Below are positions 5,151-6,164 of a stretch of DNA of 6,164 nt, piece by piece. A model generated the notes under the pieces. The model was not told where the DNA came from. It worked only from the letters and a program-made list of their open reading frames with translations, and did not search any database. Made by a program: the position numbers and the translations under genes. This DNA is from Salinisphaera sp. UBA6602 (GTDB taxonomy: Bacteria > Pseudomonadota > Gammaproteobacteria > Nevskiales > Salinisphaeraceae): NCBI GenBank assembly GCA_002433465.1, contig DJIE01000128.1:1-6164 (forward strand), given 5' to 3'. The first letter of the stretch is position 1; every line of letters begins with the position of its first letter.

Positions 5151-6095
5151 TTACCAGACCACCAGCTCCACGCGGCGATTCTCGGCCATGCCCACGTCGC
5201 TTTTGTTGCTCGCCCGGGGCACGGCATAGCCAACGCCCCAGGGCTTGAGTCGGTCGGTATCCACGCCGTAACGGGTGACCAGTGCGTTGACCACGGCCCC
5301 CGCCCTGCGCTGCGACAAGTCGATGTTGTAATCGAAGCTGCCGCGGCTGTCGGTATGCCCCACCACAAGCAGTCTCAGATCCGGTCTCTCGGCCATGAGT
5401 TTGGCAATCTCGGAGAGCGTGGGCCGCGACTCGGGCTTGACCTGGGTACTGTCGGTATTGAAAAAGATGCCGTAGAGCGCAACCCGGCCCTGGGTATCCA
5501 GATCGTTGGCCATCTGCGCGGCATTGACCGCGATGGCGCCGATTTCGCGCGGTTTCACCCGTAGCGTATCAACCTGCACCGCGACCCCCGGCCCGCTGGC
5601 GGCAATCTGGATGCCGACATAGATATCGCCGCCGCTATCGGCCTTGTGGGCCGCCATGTATTGCTGCTTGGCACCGCGACCGCCAAAACGCTCGGCGTCG
5701 ATACGATAGCCCGGCGATGCGCGCAGAAAGGTGGGGCCGCAGCCGTCAGCCTCACAGTCGTAGACGATATCGAACCCGGCCCGGCCAAGGCGTTGCGCAT
5801 AGCCGGCCGCCGCCTTTTCGATGTCGGCGTTGTCGGCCAGTTCGTAAGTGATGCGCGTCAGTGCACCTTCCACCGTGCGGGTGGCCGAGATATTACCGTT
5901 GATGCCGCCGCGCTGAGCGATACGATCGACGATAAGCGGATAGGTCGCAAAATCCTGCCGCTCGCTGGATACGATTCGTGCCGTGGGCGGCGCGGCAACG
6001 CCGGGGCTTGGCGGGGTCTGCTGCGCATTGGCGGACGCCGCGGCGCCGATCCAGACGAGGGCGAAAACGAGCAGGCGAAGCGAATACTTGGTCAT
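5151..6095 (-). CDS. OmpA-family envelope protein with probable DUF4892 N-terminal domain
   Basis: 314 aa. Residues 1-24 form a signal peptide (Lys3, Arg7, hydrophobic 8-20, ending ANA before QQ), followed by a Pro/Ala-rich stretch. The middle (about 38-185) contains YDCEADGCG (112-120) with two cysteines and resembles the DUF4892 family, which I know mainly from gammaproteobacterial OmpA-like proteins. The C-terminus (about 205-314) is an OmpA-like peptidoglycan-binding domain: FFNTDSTQVKPE (211-222), VVGHTDSRGS (244-253) with Asp249, LSQRRAGAVVNAL, and ENRRVELV with Arg307/308. The Asp and Arg are the residues that bind diaminopimelate in known members. It should sit in the periplasm or outer membrane, tethered to the cell wall. 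The start is fixed: an in-frame TAA (6107-6105) lies 9 nt upstream and only the ATG fits. No Shine-Dalgarno sequence is visible. It converges on tonB and is not part of that operon. Confidence 0.88.
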   Translation of the reverse strand: MTKYSLRLLVFALVWIGAAASANAQQTPPSPGVAAPPTARIVSSERQDFATYPLIVDRIAQRGGINGNISATRTVEGALTRITYELADNADIEKAAAGYAQRLGRAGFDIVYDCEADGCGPTFLRASPGYRIDAERFGGRGAKQQYMAAHKADSGGDIYVGIQIAASGPGVAVQVDTLRVKPREIGAIAVNAAQMANDLDTQGRVALYGIFFNTDSTQVKPESRPTLSEIAKLMAERPDLRLLVVGHTDSRGSFDYNIDLSQRRAGAVVNALVTRYGVDTDRLKPWGVGYAVPRASNKSDVGMAENRRVELVVW

Positions 6096-6101
6096 GCGGC
6101 G

Positions 6102-6130
6102 ATATTAACCGCGCTGCGTCATCCTGTCAG
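6102..6130 (-). promoter_or_regulatory. Sigma70-type promoter of the OmpA-family gene
   Basis: On the minus strand CTGACA (-35, 6130-6125, 5 of 6 consensus) is followed after exactly 17 bp by TAATAT (-10, 6107-6102, 4 of 6). The -10 ends only 6 nt before the ATG at 6095, so transcription would begin at or within a base or two of the start codon, which fits the missing Shine-Dalgarno sequence. The remaining bases to the window edge (6131-6164) show nothing I can assign. Confidence 0.5.
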
Positions 6131-6164
6131 GCGCATATCGCCTATCGCGTGCGCGCCAGTAGCT

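Overview
The window is GC-rich with densely packed genes and reads as chromosomal DNA of a gammaproteobacterium. The OmpA-family protein with a probable DUF4892 N-terminus and the DkgB-like reductase favour that class. The strong Asp/Glu bias of the proteins and a TonB with only three lysines would suit a halophile such as a Salinisphaera relative, but that is a guess. No mobile element, CRISPR array, tRNA or rRNA gene was seen.

Left part (1-2038): a complete aldo/keto reductase of the DkgB type (+) faces a leucine-dehydrogenase-like gene (-) that begins with TTG. Between them lies a strong hairpin with A and T tracts on either side, which should terminate transcription from both directions. 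Both are stand-alone NAD(P)H-linked metabolic enzymes.

Centre (2266-5135, +): a probable five-gene operon. It runs: a small exported four-cysteine protein of unknown function; an ExbB/TolQ/MotA-type channel protein; two different ExbD-type proteins; and a TonB. ExbB and ExbD proteins normally form an inner-membrane proton-driven motor that energises TonB, which contacts outer-membrane transporters across the periplasm. Here the motor has departures at its usual ionisable positions. The second ExbD has Asn where the essential transmembrane Asp normally sits. ExbB has Gln where E. coli ExbB has Glu176. The first ExbD keeps its Asp. The simplest reading is an asymmetric motor with a heteromeric ExbD pair in which only one subunit carries protons. 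No TonB-dependent receptor and no obvious Fur box is present, so the substrate cannot be read from this window.

Right part (5151-6164, -): an exported OmpA-family protein converges on tonB with only 15 bp between the stop codons and no visible terminator. Its start codon is fixed by an in-frame stop just upstream. It has no Shine-Dalgarno sequence, and a good sigma70-type promoter would place the transcript start at or next to the ATG, so a leaderless mRNA is plausible.
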